In this document: positions 24,245 through 35,330 of the stretch, piece by piece
How the letters are laid out: the number at the start of each line of letters is the position of its first letter
Numbering within the stretch: the stretch's first letter is position 1
DNA from: Haematobia irritans
Taxonomy: Eukaryota > Arthropoda > Insecta > Diptera > Muscidae
DNA: 64,000 nt
Reading direction: 5' to 3'
NCBI RefSeq assembly: GCF_050003625.1
Contig: NC_134397.1
Coordinates: forward strand, 197,429,063 to 197,493,062
The notes under the pieces: model-generated
What the model saw: the letters and a program-made list of their open reading frames with translations, nothing else
Databases searched by the model: none
Told to the model about the DNA's origin: nothing
Translations under genes and position numbers: made by a program

Positions 24245-24589
24245 CCTCTCCTTAATTGCCGTTTTCCAACACTATTTTGCAAAAGTGCAGTTATAATTTC
24301 CCATTTAAAGGAATTAAAAAATTCTGTCAAACGATTTGCGAATGCTTTGCTAGTTAGACGGGTCCATCGAGAAAAGTTTTGTTTAGTAAAATAGCGCTGA
24401 AGAAAATAAATTAGCAGTGTGATAGCAAACATAGCAATTGACCAAAATTTGAAAACTTGTAGTGTTTTTGCAACAATTTTCTAAGCTAGTTGTGTGTGTG
24501 TTGGAAACCAATGATCTACAGGTCTTCCGTACAAAAGTAACGGAGATTTTGTTTGGTTGAAATTGAAATTCCAGGAATACAGTTTAATT
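24245..24589 (+). promoter_or_regulatory. nanos upstream region and 5' leader
   Basis: Lies between the right end of block A and the nanos start codon. Its first 101 bp (24245-24345) are segment X, repeated at 16358-16458. The transcription start is not identifiable, but position makes this the likely nanos promoter and 5'UTR. Insertion of block A replaced everything farther upstream. Confidence 0.55.
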
Positions 24590-27500
24590 ATGTATCGCAG
24601 TAGTCCTGAGACAAAAAAGGTAAGCACGATAATGCATGTTCATATGTATGAAAGTTTTGAGGGGGGGCATGAGTCTGAATAAACAGTTATATGTGCATCA
24701 CGTCTGTCTGATTGTCTTCTTTTCATTTTCTTTTTCAGCAACCCGAAATGTTAAATAATTTCTTCGGATTAAACAGTCATGGGCTGCATATGAAATGTTT
24801 CCAAGAAATGTATTTGGATACATGCAGTAAATTGGTTGAAGCGTCTGCCAACATTTCTCCCACATCTTCAATGATGGAGTCTTCATCACAAAGCTCATCA
24901 TCACAATCTTCTTTGTCACCTACATCAACGGCAAGTTTGTCTCCTCCATCTAGACAACAACAACAACAGCAACTACCTGTAGGAGGTAACTTAGGTGGCA
25001 GTGGTATGTCGGAAAATTTACAACAGCAGCAACATGATGAAATTTCAAAATCACTACAAATGTTTGCTATGTTGACTGCCTATTCCAATGGGAATGGTAA
25101 GTAGAAATATAGAGTTTTCTGCACATTCCTCTATTCTTAGAACTAAAAAAATGAATTCCAAGGAATATTTTTTGTTTCGTAGAATCGATCGTTACGTTGT
25201 AATTTCAAGGTTTTCGCGATAAATTAACACTGGCATAAATATACTTTCGATTCTAAACTCGAAATGTTATTGTTACAATTTTGTGTTGGAAAGGCCTAAT
25301 TTCAGAATTAAGGGCGACGACATTTTCATTATCATTTATTTTGGACTTAGTATCACGGTTCCCACTGGTGGTAGAATTCTACCAAAAATAGTAGAATTCT
25401 TGATGTTTTGGTGGATTTTGCAAGGCATTTCTCTCCAACTAAGAGATACTTAAATTTTCTATATAAATGGGATTTTGGCCAAATTTTCTATAGAAATAAT
25501 ATTTTAAAATTTTGTTTAAAAAAATTTTTTTTGGGAAAATATTCTATACGAATAAAATTTTGAGAAAATTTTCTATAGAAATAACATTTTGAGAAAATTA
25601 TCTAGAGGAATAAAATTTTGAGTAAATTTTCTATAGAAATATTTTTTTACGACTTGTGGTAAAGTGCATTTGTTCCAAATTCATAATTTATGTATTTATC
25701 GAAAAAAAATGGGAAAATTTTCTATAGAAATAAAATTTTAAGAAAATTTGCTATAGAAATAAAATTTTGAGAAATTTCTCTATAGAAATAAAATTTTGAG
25801 AAATTTCTCTATAGAAATAAAATTTTGAGAAAATTTTCAATAGAAATAAAATTTTGATAAACTTTTCTATAGAAATAAAATTTGGAGAAATTTTTCTATA
25901 ATAAAATTTTGAGAAAAAGTTCTATGGAAATAAAATTTTGAGGAAATTTTCTATAGAAATAAAATTTTGAGAAATTTTTCTATAGAAATAACATTTGAGA
26001 ATTTTTTCTATAGAAATAAAATTTGGGAAATTTTCCTTTGGGTATAAAAATTTTAGTACATTTTCTATAGCAATAAAACTTTAAATAATCTATATATTAT
26101 ATTTTTTTGAACTCCTACCTCTTAAAAAACAACCAAATTCCTATTTTTTTTATTTATCGTTCTTCGTAATTAATACACATAAAAAATTAATAAACTTTTT
26201 CTTACATACAAAAGGCTTTACAATTATAATTCTATATTCGTAGAATTATTTTTATTCAGTGGAATATTTTTGTTTCATGGAATCGACCATTCATATCATT
26301 AACTTGTAATCTTTTTGTGAGTTCTCAAAAGTTTATATTACGTGTTTTGAATGAATAACTCAAAACACTTAGCTTTGGTCCAACCTATATTTGTAGGGAT
26401 TATCTTGAGATCTTTACGATAATTATTTTCCTGCTTCCGTTTCCTAATTATGTACATATACAATATTGAACAAACAAAATCGCCGCAATCTTACTCACCT
26501 ATACAAATGACAAGTTAAACAACAACAAATACCTATAGGCCGTTGCGGTATATCAAAATGTTTTCTACAGTAGTACCAACATGATGAATCTTGCTATTCC
26601 CATGGGAATAGTAGAAAATGGCTTTTTGTACATTTCCGTTATTCCTAGAATTGAAATTGAATTTTATGGAATATATTTTTTCGTGGAATCCATAATCCAA
26701 GGTTGCCCTGAAAAATTTTTAAATGCTTACCACAAATGGTAAATTGCTATAGCTTTGGTCCATGGGAAACTTTGGTTAGGATATACTCAAATATTCCCAT
26801 CGTATATGACCACCATCTACTACATTTGTATTCATGGTTTATTTTTAGAACCGACAGCGGGTATCGAGGTACCCCAATTGCCAAATTCTCCCGTTGAGGC
26901 AGTAATGCAAGATTTTGCCTGTAATGGTTATATTTGTGATGAGCTTAATCGCTATCACCTCGGGATTCATTTGTCCAATGCCGCCGCTGCCTGTGGAGGA
27001 AATAACTTAAGTGCAGGCCAAAGTACCTCAGGACTTTTGGCAGCAGCAGTGAATCAACCTTATAATGGTGTCAATCCACTCACAAGTTCAGCACTTTCAT
27101 TTACACCACAACAACTTCAGCAGTTGCAGCAATTGCAGCAACATAACATCAATCTGAATTTTAACAACAACTTTTGGAAAATGTTACCTACCCACTTACA
27201 ACAACAGAATGCTGCTGCAGCTGCTGCTGTTAATATGGATTATAATTGCAATCAAAATAAGAAAATTCCCAAGCGCTATAATAATGGATCGAAAAACGAA
27301 AAATATGTAAGTATACATAACCAATATAGGATATTTCACTACATTATCACAAAAATATCGAAATATCGTTTCATAGAAATTAGATATTAACATTTCAAAA
27401 ACGTTCTACAAAATACTGGCATTTTATCAGCAACTTACAAAATCTTTTGTCACAAAAACTTTATACAATTCATATTTTTTTTTTTTAAATTATAATCATT

Positions 27501-28728
27501 GATAAGATTTAATAAAAACAAATATCAATCAATATTAAAGTGAAACTGTTAACTTTTAAATTGAATAAATTAAAAAATTTTGATTTATATTGGAGAAATT
27601 TATAATAATTTTCAAGTTTGAATAATTTTCTTTGCAAATAGAAGGTATTATCGGAGCTATAAGTTTGGTTAGTTCGCATAAACCGCCATTGTACGGAAAC
27701 TTTTTGATGTAGAAAGATCTTTGAAAGTGTATATCCTTTTTTTAATTTCAATGCATTTCTAATCAATCCGAGGCGAAATGAACTAATTCATAAAGTGTAT
27801 TCTGCGTCATATTATTATTATTTTTATTTGAGTATGACTAGCACAACATATTGATACGCTATAGCCCATTTCTGAAACATTTGGGCCATAGTCGATAATT
27901 ATTTTATATTGGTTTTTCATGAATATTAAAATTATTAATTTCGTTTTGTTTTGTTGGTTTTGTTCATTGTTATTGTTTTTGATTTCAGCTTAAAACCATG
28001 CATTGACTAAACTACAAGTGTAGCTTAACCAACAGAGGAAAAGAATGTTTGTCAAATTTATTTGGGCAAAGCCCTATAGACTGCAAGATGGTTGGATGGA
28101 CGCACGTTTCGAAATTACCACATTCCTCATCAGCATCCTCTACTTGCAGCAAAACTATCAACCAATTATCAGAATAAATTCAGGCAGTTCATTAAACCCA
28201 ACAATGAACCACACTTGAACCTTCCGAAAAAAGGTTTTACATGATAGCCGGCTTATGCCGAAATAAATTCGTACAAACATATCTCTTTTTCCTTTGCCAC
28301 CGTCAAATCATCGGTTTGAGTGCAGTTGGCTGGGTTTATTTTGAGCGTGCTTCCTCTTTTCACATTCGTTTTGTTTTGATAAGTTTTAAGCTGAAATCAA
28401 AAACAACAACAATAATTAATTTCCTAGTCTTTTTAATTATATTTATTTAATTTTTTTTCAGACATCGGCTAAACATTGTGTTTTCTGTGAAAATAATAAT
28501 GAACCAGAGGCCGTTGTAAAATCCCACGCGGTGCGTGATTCTTTGGGCAGAGTCCTTTGTCCTAAATTACGGACATATATATGTCCAATTTGCAAAGCAT
28601 CTGGCGATAAGGCACATACTGTTAAGTATTGTCCCCAAAAGCCGATAATTACAATGGAAGATGCCGTCAATGCGGAATCGTTCCGCCTATCCAAAGGCAC
28701 ATACTATAAACAACAAATGAAAGTTTAA
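24590..28728 (+). CDS. nos: Nanos, germline translational repressor (370 aa)
   Basis: Exons are 24590-24619, 24739-25096, 26849-27306 and 28462-28728, all GT-AG with matching phases. Nanos acts with Pumilio on target mRNA 3'UTRs in germ cells and the posterior embryo. The last exon encodes the two diagnostic CCHC zinc knuckles. The first has spacing C-X2-C-X12-H-X10-C starting at about C288, the second C-X2-C-X7-H-X4-C ending at about C339. The tail [17 protein letters not shown] is near-identical to the fly protein. The short first exon ([10 protein letters not shown]) and the [13 protein letters not shown] motif match the fly N-terminus. The middle is rich in Q, N and A. A polyadenylation signal lies at 28899-28904. 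No CTGGC loop typical of Smaug recognition elements was seen in 28729-29700. Intron 2 contains a minisatellite. Confidence 0.97.
25440..26090 (+). repeat. TTTTCTATAGAAA minisatellite in nanos intron 2
   Basis: Roughly 18-20 degenerate units of about 28-30 nt, AATTTTCTATAGAAATAAAA followed by TTTTGAGA. Same family as 18780-19225 but with GAGA in place of GACA, a subfamily mark. Interrupted by unrelated sequence at about 25650-25700. Confidence 0.85.
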
Positions 28729-30819
28729 ACAACTACAAAAAAAAATCGTAATCAAATTGGTTTCTACAAAAGAAGAAAATATCAAAACGTTTTGATAAAT
28801 TCTCATTTTTAATCAATATACGATAGATATATATATATGCATATATGTTAAAAAAAATGTTTTGAAAACATTTTTAGTACTGAATTAATAATAGATTAAA
28901 TAAATGCGCTTGATGCGTACTCGTTAGATTTTATAGTAGTATAAAAAGTTTTCTTTTATACATTAAAAGATTAGTTTTGCATAAACACAAATGTTTTAAA
29001 TGTATAAAATTCCCAGTTAATTTAACTTTTGTATATGTATTACAAATCTATTACAATTTTATTGCATTTCAATCGTAGCTAATACGTTATAATGAATTTG
29101 CTTACAATATACATATATATGTAATAAACCAAAATTTGCCTTCAAATTACTCTTAATTGAGTTAACGATTTTTTCACAATTTGTTGATCAATTGTGAATT
29201 CGATTTTAAAAGTATTTCATACAATCTTTTTAAATTTTTTCTAATGTCTACATGTAAAATGATTTTTTAAATTAATCCATAAAGTATAACTTCAATGATG
29301 TTTTGTTTACACATGTTATATATCTCAATACCTAATTTTCTTAATATTTTAAAATAATTGACATTTAATTACAAAAAAAACAAAAAAGAATAAGATTTGA
29401 TATTAAATTTTTTAAATTAAATATTTTCTTCGTTTAAAACAAAATTTTTGCTTATATTGATCGTGAAAAAAACATATAATGTTACAACAAGAAGCTAATT
29501 TTATTTTCAAGTAGATTTTGAAATTTCGTTTAATATAAATGTCTTAATTTATTTCATTATTACTCAATATTCAATATGAGAATTCAATCATTTTAATTTT
29601 GTGATTTATAAAAGTTAATGCACTCATATTAACATAATGAGATATGTATGTAATATTGAGGTGTGACGACCATCATCCAAAACAAATCTTATAAGTCGAG
29701 CTCGATTTATGTATTCTAATTACCACATATGTAAAAAATTACGTTTTATAATAAATAAATGTATATTTTTATACAAGCTGAACATGACAAGAGGATCTAT
29801 TTTATTTGAGGTTCTTTGCAGGAAAATAAAAATATCCGCAAACTCTAGCAGTTTGCTAAAGCTACTCATATTTACTACGAGTTTAGTAAAAAGTATAAAA
29901 TAAATAATAAACTGTACTGTTCCGAGGGTAACTCCAGTAAAGGTATAATAGAAAGCACATGAAAAAGAGGTAATTAAAGTAAATAAATAATAAATAGGCT
30001 TACCAACATAACCAGGATGGTGCAATAACTACTTGGCCTAACAGCCTGATGCAAGTGTATCACAAAAAAAAATCTTCACCTGGGTCATTATCATAATCGC
30101 CGCCCGCGGAAGTGAGAATTACCGAGGATTTTAGAAACATGGACTCCATTTTCCATGTTTTTAAAATCCTCGCAGATACTTTTTTCCGAAATCAAAGAGC
30201 GATTGAGTGCTGTGTACAGTAACTATTCTTTTTTCGAAATTATAGTTCTAAACCGAGGTGCCACCCTCGAACAATTTTCCCATAATTCTTTTCACCTATA
30301 CCAATAAATTTCCCAGATTATTCAAACAAGCACGAAGAAATTTACCGGAATAACCCAATTGATTCCAGAATTGGGAAACTGAATTTGGAGACCAAAAGAG
30401 AGTCAACGAACAAAAGTACTATATGGGAAGGATGACCGAAGAGGGAGATAATTGGTTTATGCCGACGGGGTTGTCGGAGCCAGACATGAAGCGATTTACG
30501 TCAGCCAAAAGTATGCGAGAGTATCCTGTAAACATATAACCATCCAACCATATACATTTTTCTTTTTTTTTTTACATTTTACTCGTTATGAAATTCGAAA
30601 AACAAAACGTTTTTGCAAATTCTGTAAAAACAAAATAATCATGAAAGTTAGAATAAGCGACAAAGTTAACTGGACACTTCATTTACTCAGTTATGCAAAA
30701 TCAATATACATACAAATTATTCATTTTCTCTTGAACTGCACTTGCTTTTTATTATTGGCAAAAAGTTGCTGAAATAATTCAAATGTGTTAGCATTGCAAA
30801 TAAACAAGTATATAAAGCA
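28729..30819. other. nanos 3' flank, no gene recognised
   Basis: Contains nanos 3'UTR at its start (AATAAA at 28899 and further candidates near 29122). A small inverted repeat lies at about 30120-30175 (CCGAGGATTTTAGAAACATGG against its near-complement). No coding sequence can be supported. Confidence 0.45.
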
Positions 30820-32850
30820 GTAAATTCGGCCGGGCCGAATTTTAAATACCCACCACCATGAATCAAGTATAATAGGTTACTATGAAAACTCTTTGTCGTA
30901 GTGGGTTACTTGATAATATATAGAATTGTAGGGGGTTTCATGACAAATCTTCTCCCAAACGAGCCAGCTCCCGAAGACTAACTTTAAAGATTCTACCTAT
31001 GAAGGCCAGATAAGATTCTGGATTTATGAGAACCAATTTTGTTTGAGTTTTAGAGAAAATATAAACATATCGTGTATATGTTGAAATTACGCCTTGACTT
31101 AAAATCTTAAATCTGTAGATTTTTCCGCATTTATTTAAATACGATGAGTAAAATCTGGAACTTTTACTTTCAGTTTGAAGCAATTTTCATGATCAGTGCG
31201 CCTGCTATACCCTGAAAGAAGTGTTTTCTTTTTTGAGAAACGTAATTTTAGGCAAGCAAAGTTTTCTTTTGACACAAATTTTAGAGACAATCGTTGAATA
31301 AACGAAACACTTTATAAGAAAAAGAAATTTCGTTTGTCTAAAATTTTATTATAGATTACTAATTTCCAGCAAATCGGATAAAAACTACGGATTCTAGAAG
31401 CCCAAGAAATAAAGCCGGGAGATCGGTGTATATGGGGGCTATACCAAAACATGAACCGATAGGCATCATTTGCTACTCACATATTTGTGATCTTAAAATA
31501 CCTCCAGATTTTCAATTTCAAACAAGTCGGCCAGAAAATATAGTCTCTAAACGCCCAAGAAGTAAAAATCGAGAGATCAGTCTATATGGGGGTTATACCA
31601 AAAAATGGACCGATATACCTCAATTTCGGCACTCTTATTTGTGGTCTAAAAATCCCTCTAGATTTCGAATTTCAGGCAAATCATGTAATAAATACAGTTT
31701 ATTGTAGCTCAAGAATTTCAGGCAATGCGGATGTTAAATATAGTTTCTAGAAGCCCAAGAAGCAAAATGGGAGATCGGTCTATATGGGGGCTATACCAAA
31801 AAATGGACCGATGGGCACCATTTTCGGCACACCTTTTTATGGTCCCAAAAGAACTCTACATTTTCAATTTCAGGAAAATCGGATAGAAAATATAGTTTCT
31901 AGAAGCCCAAGAAGCTAAATTGGGAAATCAGTCTCTATGGGGGCTATATCAAAACTTGGACCTATGAGCACCATTTTCGGCACACCTTTTTATGGTCCTC
32001 AAATACCTCTAGATTTCCAATTTCAGGCAAATTGGATAAAAACTACGGTTTTTATAGGCCCAAGACTCCAAATCGGGAGGATGGTTTATATGGGGGGTAT
32101 ATCAAAACATGGACCTATGCGAACCATTTTCGACACACCTCTTTATGGTCCCAAAATACCTTTAGATTTTCAATTTCATACAAATCGGATAGAAAATACT
32201 GTTTCTAGACGCCCAAGAAGCAAAATCGGGAGATCGGTCTATATGGGGGCTTTACCAAAACATGGATCGATGTGGACCATTTTCGACACACCTCCTTATG
32301 GTCCTAAAATACCTCTGGATTTTCAATTTCAGACAAATCGGATAGAAAATACTGTTTCTAGACGCCTAAGAAGCAAAATCGGGAGATCGGTCTATATGGG
32401 GGCTATACTAAAACATGGACCGATACGGACCATTTTCGACACACCTCTTTATGGTCCCAAAATGCCTTTAGATTTCCAATTTCAGGCAAATCTGGTAAAA
32501 CTACGGTTTTTATAGGCCCAAGACCCCAAATCGGGAGGTCGGTTCATATGGGGACTATATCAAAACTTGAACCGATATAGCCCATCTTCGAACTTGACCT
32601 GCCTGCAAACAAAAAACTAATCTGTGCCAAATTTTGGGACGATAGTGCCATTATTGAAGGCTGTAGCGTGATTACAACAGACAGACAGAGGGACAGACGG
32701 ACATGCTTATATCGTCTTAGAATTTCTCCCTGATCAAGAATATATATACTTTATATAGTCGGAAATCGATATTTCGATGTGTTACAAACGGAATGACAAA
32801 CTTATTATACCCCCGTAACCATTTTATGGTGGTGGGTATAATAAAAACAA
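30820..32850 (+). repeat. Dispersed repeat, TACCCACCACCAT family, with eight ~152-bp internal units
   Basis: Begins with GGCCGGGCCGAATTTTAAAT plus ACCCACCACCAT and ends with ATACCCCCGTAACC..TATGGTGGTGGGTATA, so both ends carry a TACCCACCACCAT-like box. The interior has units marked by GGGAGATCGGTCTATATGGG at about 31419, 31571, 31770, 31922, 32075, 32228, 32381 and 32531. Related copies are at 47820-48420 and 38850-40130. No recognisable protein. Confidence 0.8.
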
Positions 32851-33193
32851 TAAGACAATATCATTGATATATCCCACGTCTGGAAAAAGAGTAGAGATTC
32901 TGCTAATGGGTCCAATCTAACATTCAGATCATAGTTCCGAAAACAAATTCCCCAAACGTCTCGGAGTCACATTCGAGAGTCTCTTCAAACTTAAGCTTCT
33001 ACTTACTTAGAATAGCGTGGGTGCAAACTAATTTGGATTTCTTTCCATTTTACGAAGGCGCTTACACCAACAATAAAACTCAACAACTACACAATAAGTC
33101 AATGTTTTATTAATCCGATCATGTAAATTCATAACTAAAGCTTTAACATAAAGTGTATTGTAATTATATGAAATATGTAAAGAATTTATCAGC

Positions 33194-35247
33194 TTATTCT
33201 TCGAATTTAGTTTTTTCAAAAATCGCTATGAATATACCATCTGATAAATCTTCCGATGGTCTTGTGTACAAACAATTTTTACCAATTTTTTTATATTCCA
33301 AATTGCCAACATTAATCCATTTGTTGCGTAAGGACTTTTTAGCACTTAACAATTTAAACGATGGATTCATTTCCAAACATCTTTGAACCACTTGTTCGTT
33401 CTCTTCTTCGTATAGAGAACACGTAGAATAGGCAATACGTTTGATATCCGGAAATGCAGTCATAGCATGCGAAAGCATTTTAATTTGTAATCCAGCTAGT
33501 TTCTTTAAACGTTCTGGATTTTTTTCGTCTGGTTCCAAGGACATACGATTTTGCATACCTGATCCTGAGCACGAAGGATCGACGAGAATATATTCCACAC
33601 CAGGACATTGTTCTGCAGTTACCGTGAGAGCATCCGCTTGTATGGGTTGGACTATTTCGCAGCCAGCAGATTTTGTCATGTTGCACAAAACATTATGACG
33701 TTCTGGACTTTGTTCCACTGAATATATGATGCCTTGGTTGTTCATAACGTTGCATACATGGATTGTCTTCATTCCTGGGGCAGCACACATATCTAAAACG
33801 GTACTACCCACTGGAGGATTTAGCAGTTCAGCTACTAAGCAGGTACCCTATAAGTAAATATCATGCCAGTAATTTAGAGGACTATTCTAAAAATAATTTT
33901 GAGATACGTATATAGGCTGGATGTAACAATATCTAAAGGATACATGAATTCTCAAATGGGATATTAAATTGTGTGCACATCGGAACAAACCTTGTCTTGC
34001 AGCATAAAACGCTTTTCCTTAGTATATTGATGACTTGCCCAATAATGTTTATTTTTTGGATGAAAAATAAGTAAATCATCAACATGCATGTCCATCATGT
34101 ATTCGTCTTCTTCCAATTCCATTACTGCCTTCAAGAAATCTTCATAACGTTCGAATGGTGTGGTTTCCTTTTTACGCCATTGCTCATCAGCCAACATAGC
34201 ATGGGCATCATTGACATTGAGTAAATTTCTATTAATACGTACATAGCGAGGTTTAACATCTAAACAAACGAAATAATAAGAAAATGTATAATATATTAGT
34301 TAAAAATTTTATTCATTAGAAATGTTATTTACAACATCAGTTACAATGGGGGGTAAAATTTGCTTCTTAAATTTAATTATCTTTCTTTTCGTTTATCGGA
34401 GGGTTAGTGCTGCTGGAATCTTTTTCGCTGAATGCTTTATATACGTAAAGACATACTATAAAGTTTACAACTAAAACTGATGCAAACACCGAGAAGCAAT
34501 TCCTTTGGAAAGTATCAAATTCAAATGATTCTTCTAGCCAAGAACGGACACCATAAAATGTAAGAAATGGAAATGTAAACATCAATACTGAGAATGCCAT
34601 TAACCATAAGAAAGCATTTGTGCTGCTATTATCGAGGTCTGATGGATTCAATTCTTCAGTTGTTTGTGCAGGAATATCACCCGGCTTTTCTGGACTTTCA
34701 TCGAAATTAGATTTTTCCTTTTTGGCAATGTTCAATTTATTTTTTCCCATCTTCGAATTTACGTCTTAAGGGAGTGTTAAACAGTAAATCTTGCCTTTTT
34801 TCTTCTGCACCAAAGAGCTTGGATCGCCTCCTAGAGCCTCCACTAAACGATCTCTGTATTCGCGTACTGTTTGTACAGGTCTGGATTCGCCGTTTAGTTG
34901 CTTCCGTCCGAAAATCAATTCAGTAACCAAAACTTTGCATAAAGTTGGACACAAACGAGGGTTCTCCTGCAGTATTTGAGATTTTTCAATGGCTTCGTCA
35001 ATGCTACCCCGGTTATCAATGTATTGCTTCAGAACTGCTTGCATTCCACGTAAACGCTGTGTCAGAGAAATGTGTAACATTTTAATTTATGCAAACATTG
35101 ACATGATAATGTTTGTTTACTTACCGCATGCTTTTCTTCGTATATTAATGTTTTCAGTGATTTCTTTCTTTCCAATGCAATTTTTAATACGGCTGCACAC
35201 CTTTTGTATTGGGTGGGAACTTTAACTGAATGATTAAAACCCGACAT
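33194..35247 (-). CDS. Nsun5: NSUN5, 28S rRNA cytosine-C5 methyltransferase (435 aa)
   Basis: Exons are 35125-35247, 34795-35056, 33991-34259 and 33194-33847. NSUN5-family enzymes methylate a conserved cytosine of large-subunit rRNA with SAM. The last exon has the SAM motif DMCAAPGMKT, the DPSCSGSGM catalytic loop with its cysteine, and the second cysteine in YSTCSLYEEENE. The N-terminal region (about residues 1-130) matches the family's helical domain. Intron 2 uses a GC donor (GGCAAGA after AAAAAAG) and contains VMA21. If unspliced, translation ends ten codons on, 16 nt before the VMA21 ATG. An AATAAA for the long mRNA is at 33106-33111. The partial copy at 19284-20481 is its decayed duplicate. 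Confidence 0.95.
34308..34313 (-). terminator. Intronic polyadenylation signal after VMA21
   Basis: AATAAA on the minus strand about 60 nt downstream of the VMA21 stop and inside NSUN5 intron 2. It would end the short NSUN5/VMA21 transcript that does not use the GC-AG splice. Block A has two such signals at about 20141 and 20156. Confidence 0.6.
34373..34750 (-). CDS. Vma21: VMA21, V-ATPase assembly factor (125 aa), nested in NSUN5
   Basis: VMA21 is a small ER membrane chaperone for assembly of the V0 sector of the vacuolar ATPase. The protein has a hydrophilic N-terminus of about 45 residues. Two membrane segments follow (about residues 46-70, FLWLMAFSVLMFTFPFLTFY; and 83-103, ending VVNFIVCLYVYKAF), then a charged tail. 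This is the VMA21 hairpin layout and length. The gene lies wholly inside NSUN5 intron 2 on the same strand, starting 16 nt after the stop codon read when that intron is retained. No separate promoter is evident, so it probably shares the NSUN5 promoter. The start ATG is the first in frame. Confidence 0.88.
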   Translation of the reverse strand: MGKNKLNIAKKEKSNFDESPEKPGDIPAQTTEELNPSDLDNSSTNAFLWLMAFSVLMFTFPFLTFYGVRSWLEESFEFDTFQRNCFSVFASVLVVNFIVCLYVYKAFSEKDSSSTNPPINEKKDN

Positions 35248-35330
35248 TATTATTTCAACAATGTTGTTTGAGAGAGTGCATCTCTTGCACGTGATGTTGT
35301 AGGAAATGTCAAAATATTATAAAAGGGTTG

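Larger units (their letters stand above)
19284..24246 (+). other. Duplicate block A: inverted, circularly permuted copy of 33.85-38.74 kb
   Basis: Homology begins in NSUN5 exon 1 (partner near 35178). It runs through VMA21 and NSUN5 exon 3 to 20619 (partner 33855), then jumps at a novel junction to UBASH3 exon 7 (20648, partner 38742). It continues through the UBASH3 3' exons and flank to about 24246 (partner 35331). About 150 bp of block B, containing the NSUN5 promoter and start codon, are missing between the two outer ends. Block A accounts for the order NSUN5-UBASH3-flank on the plus strand, against UBASH3-flank-NSUN5 on the minus strand in block B. Confidence 0.9.

Noticed and set aside
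31937..32515. 192-codon open frame
   Set aside because: Follows the 153-bp repeat unit of a dispersed noncoding element; no domain and no start context.
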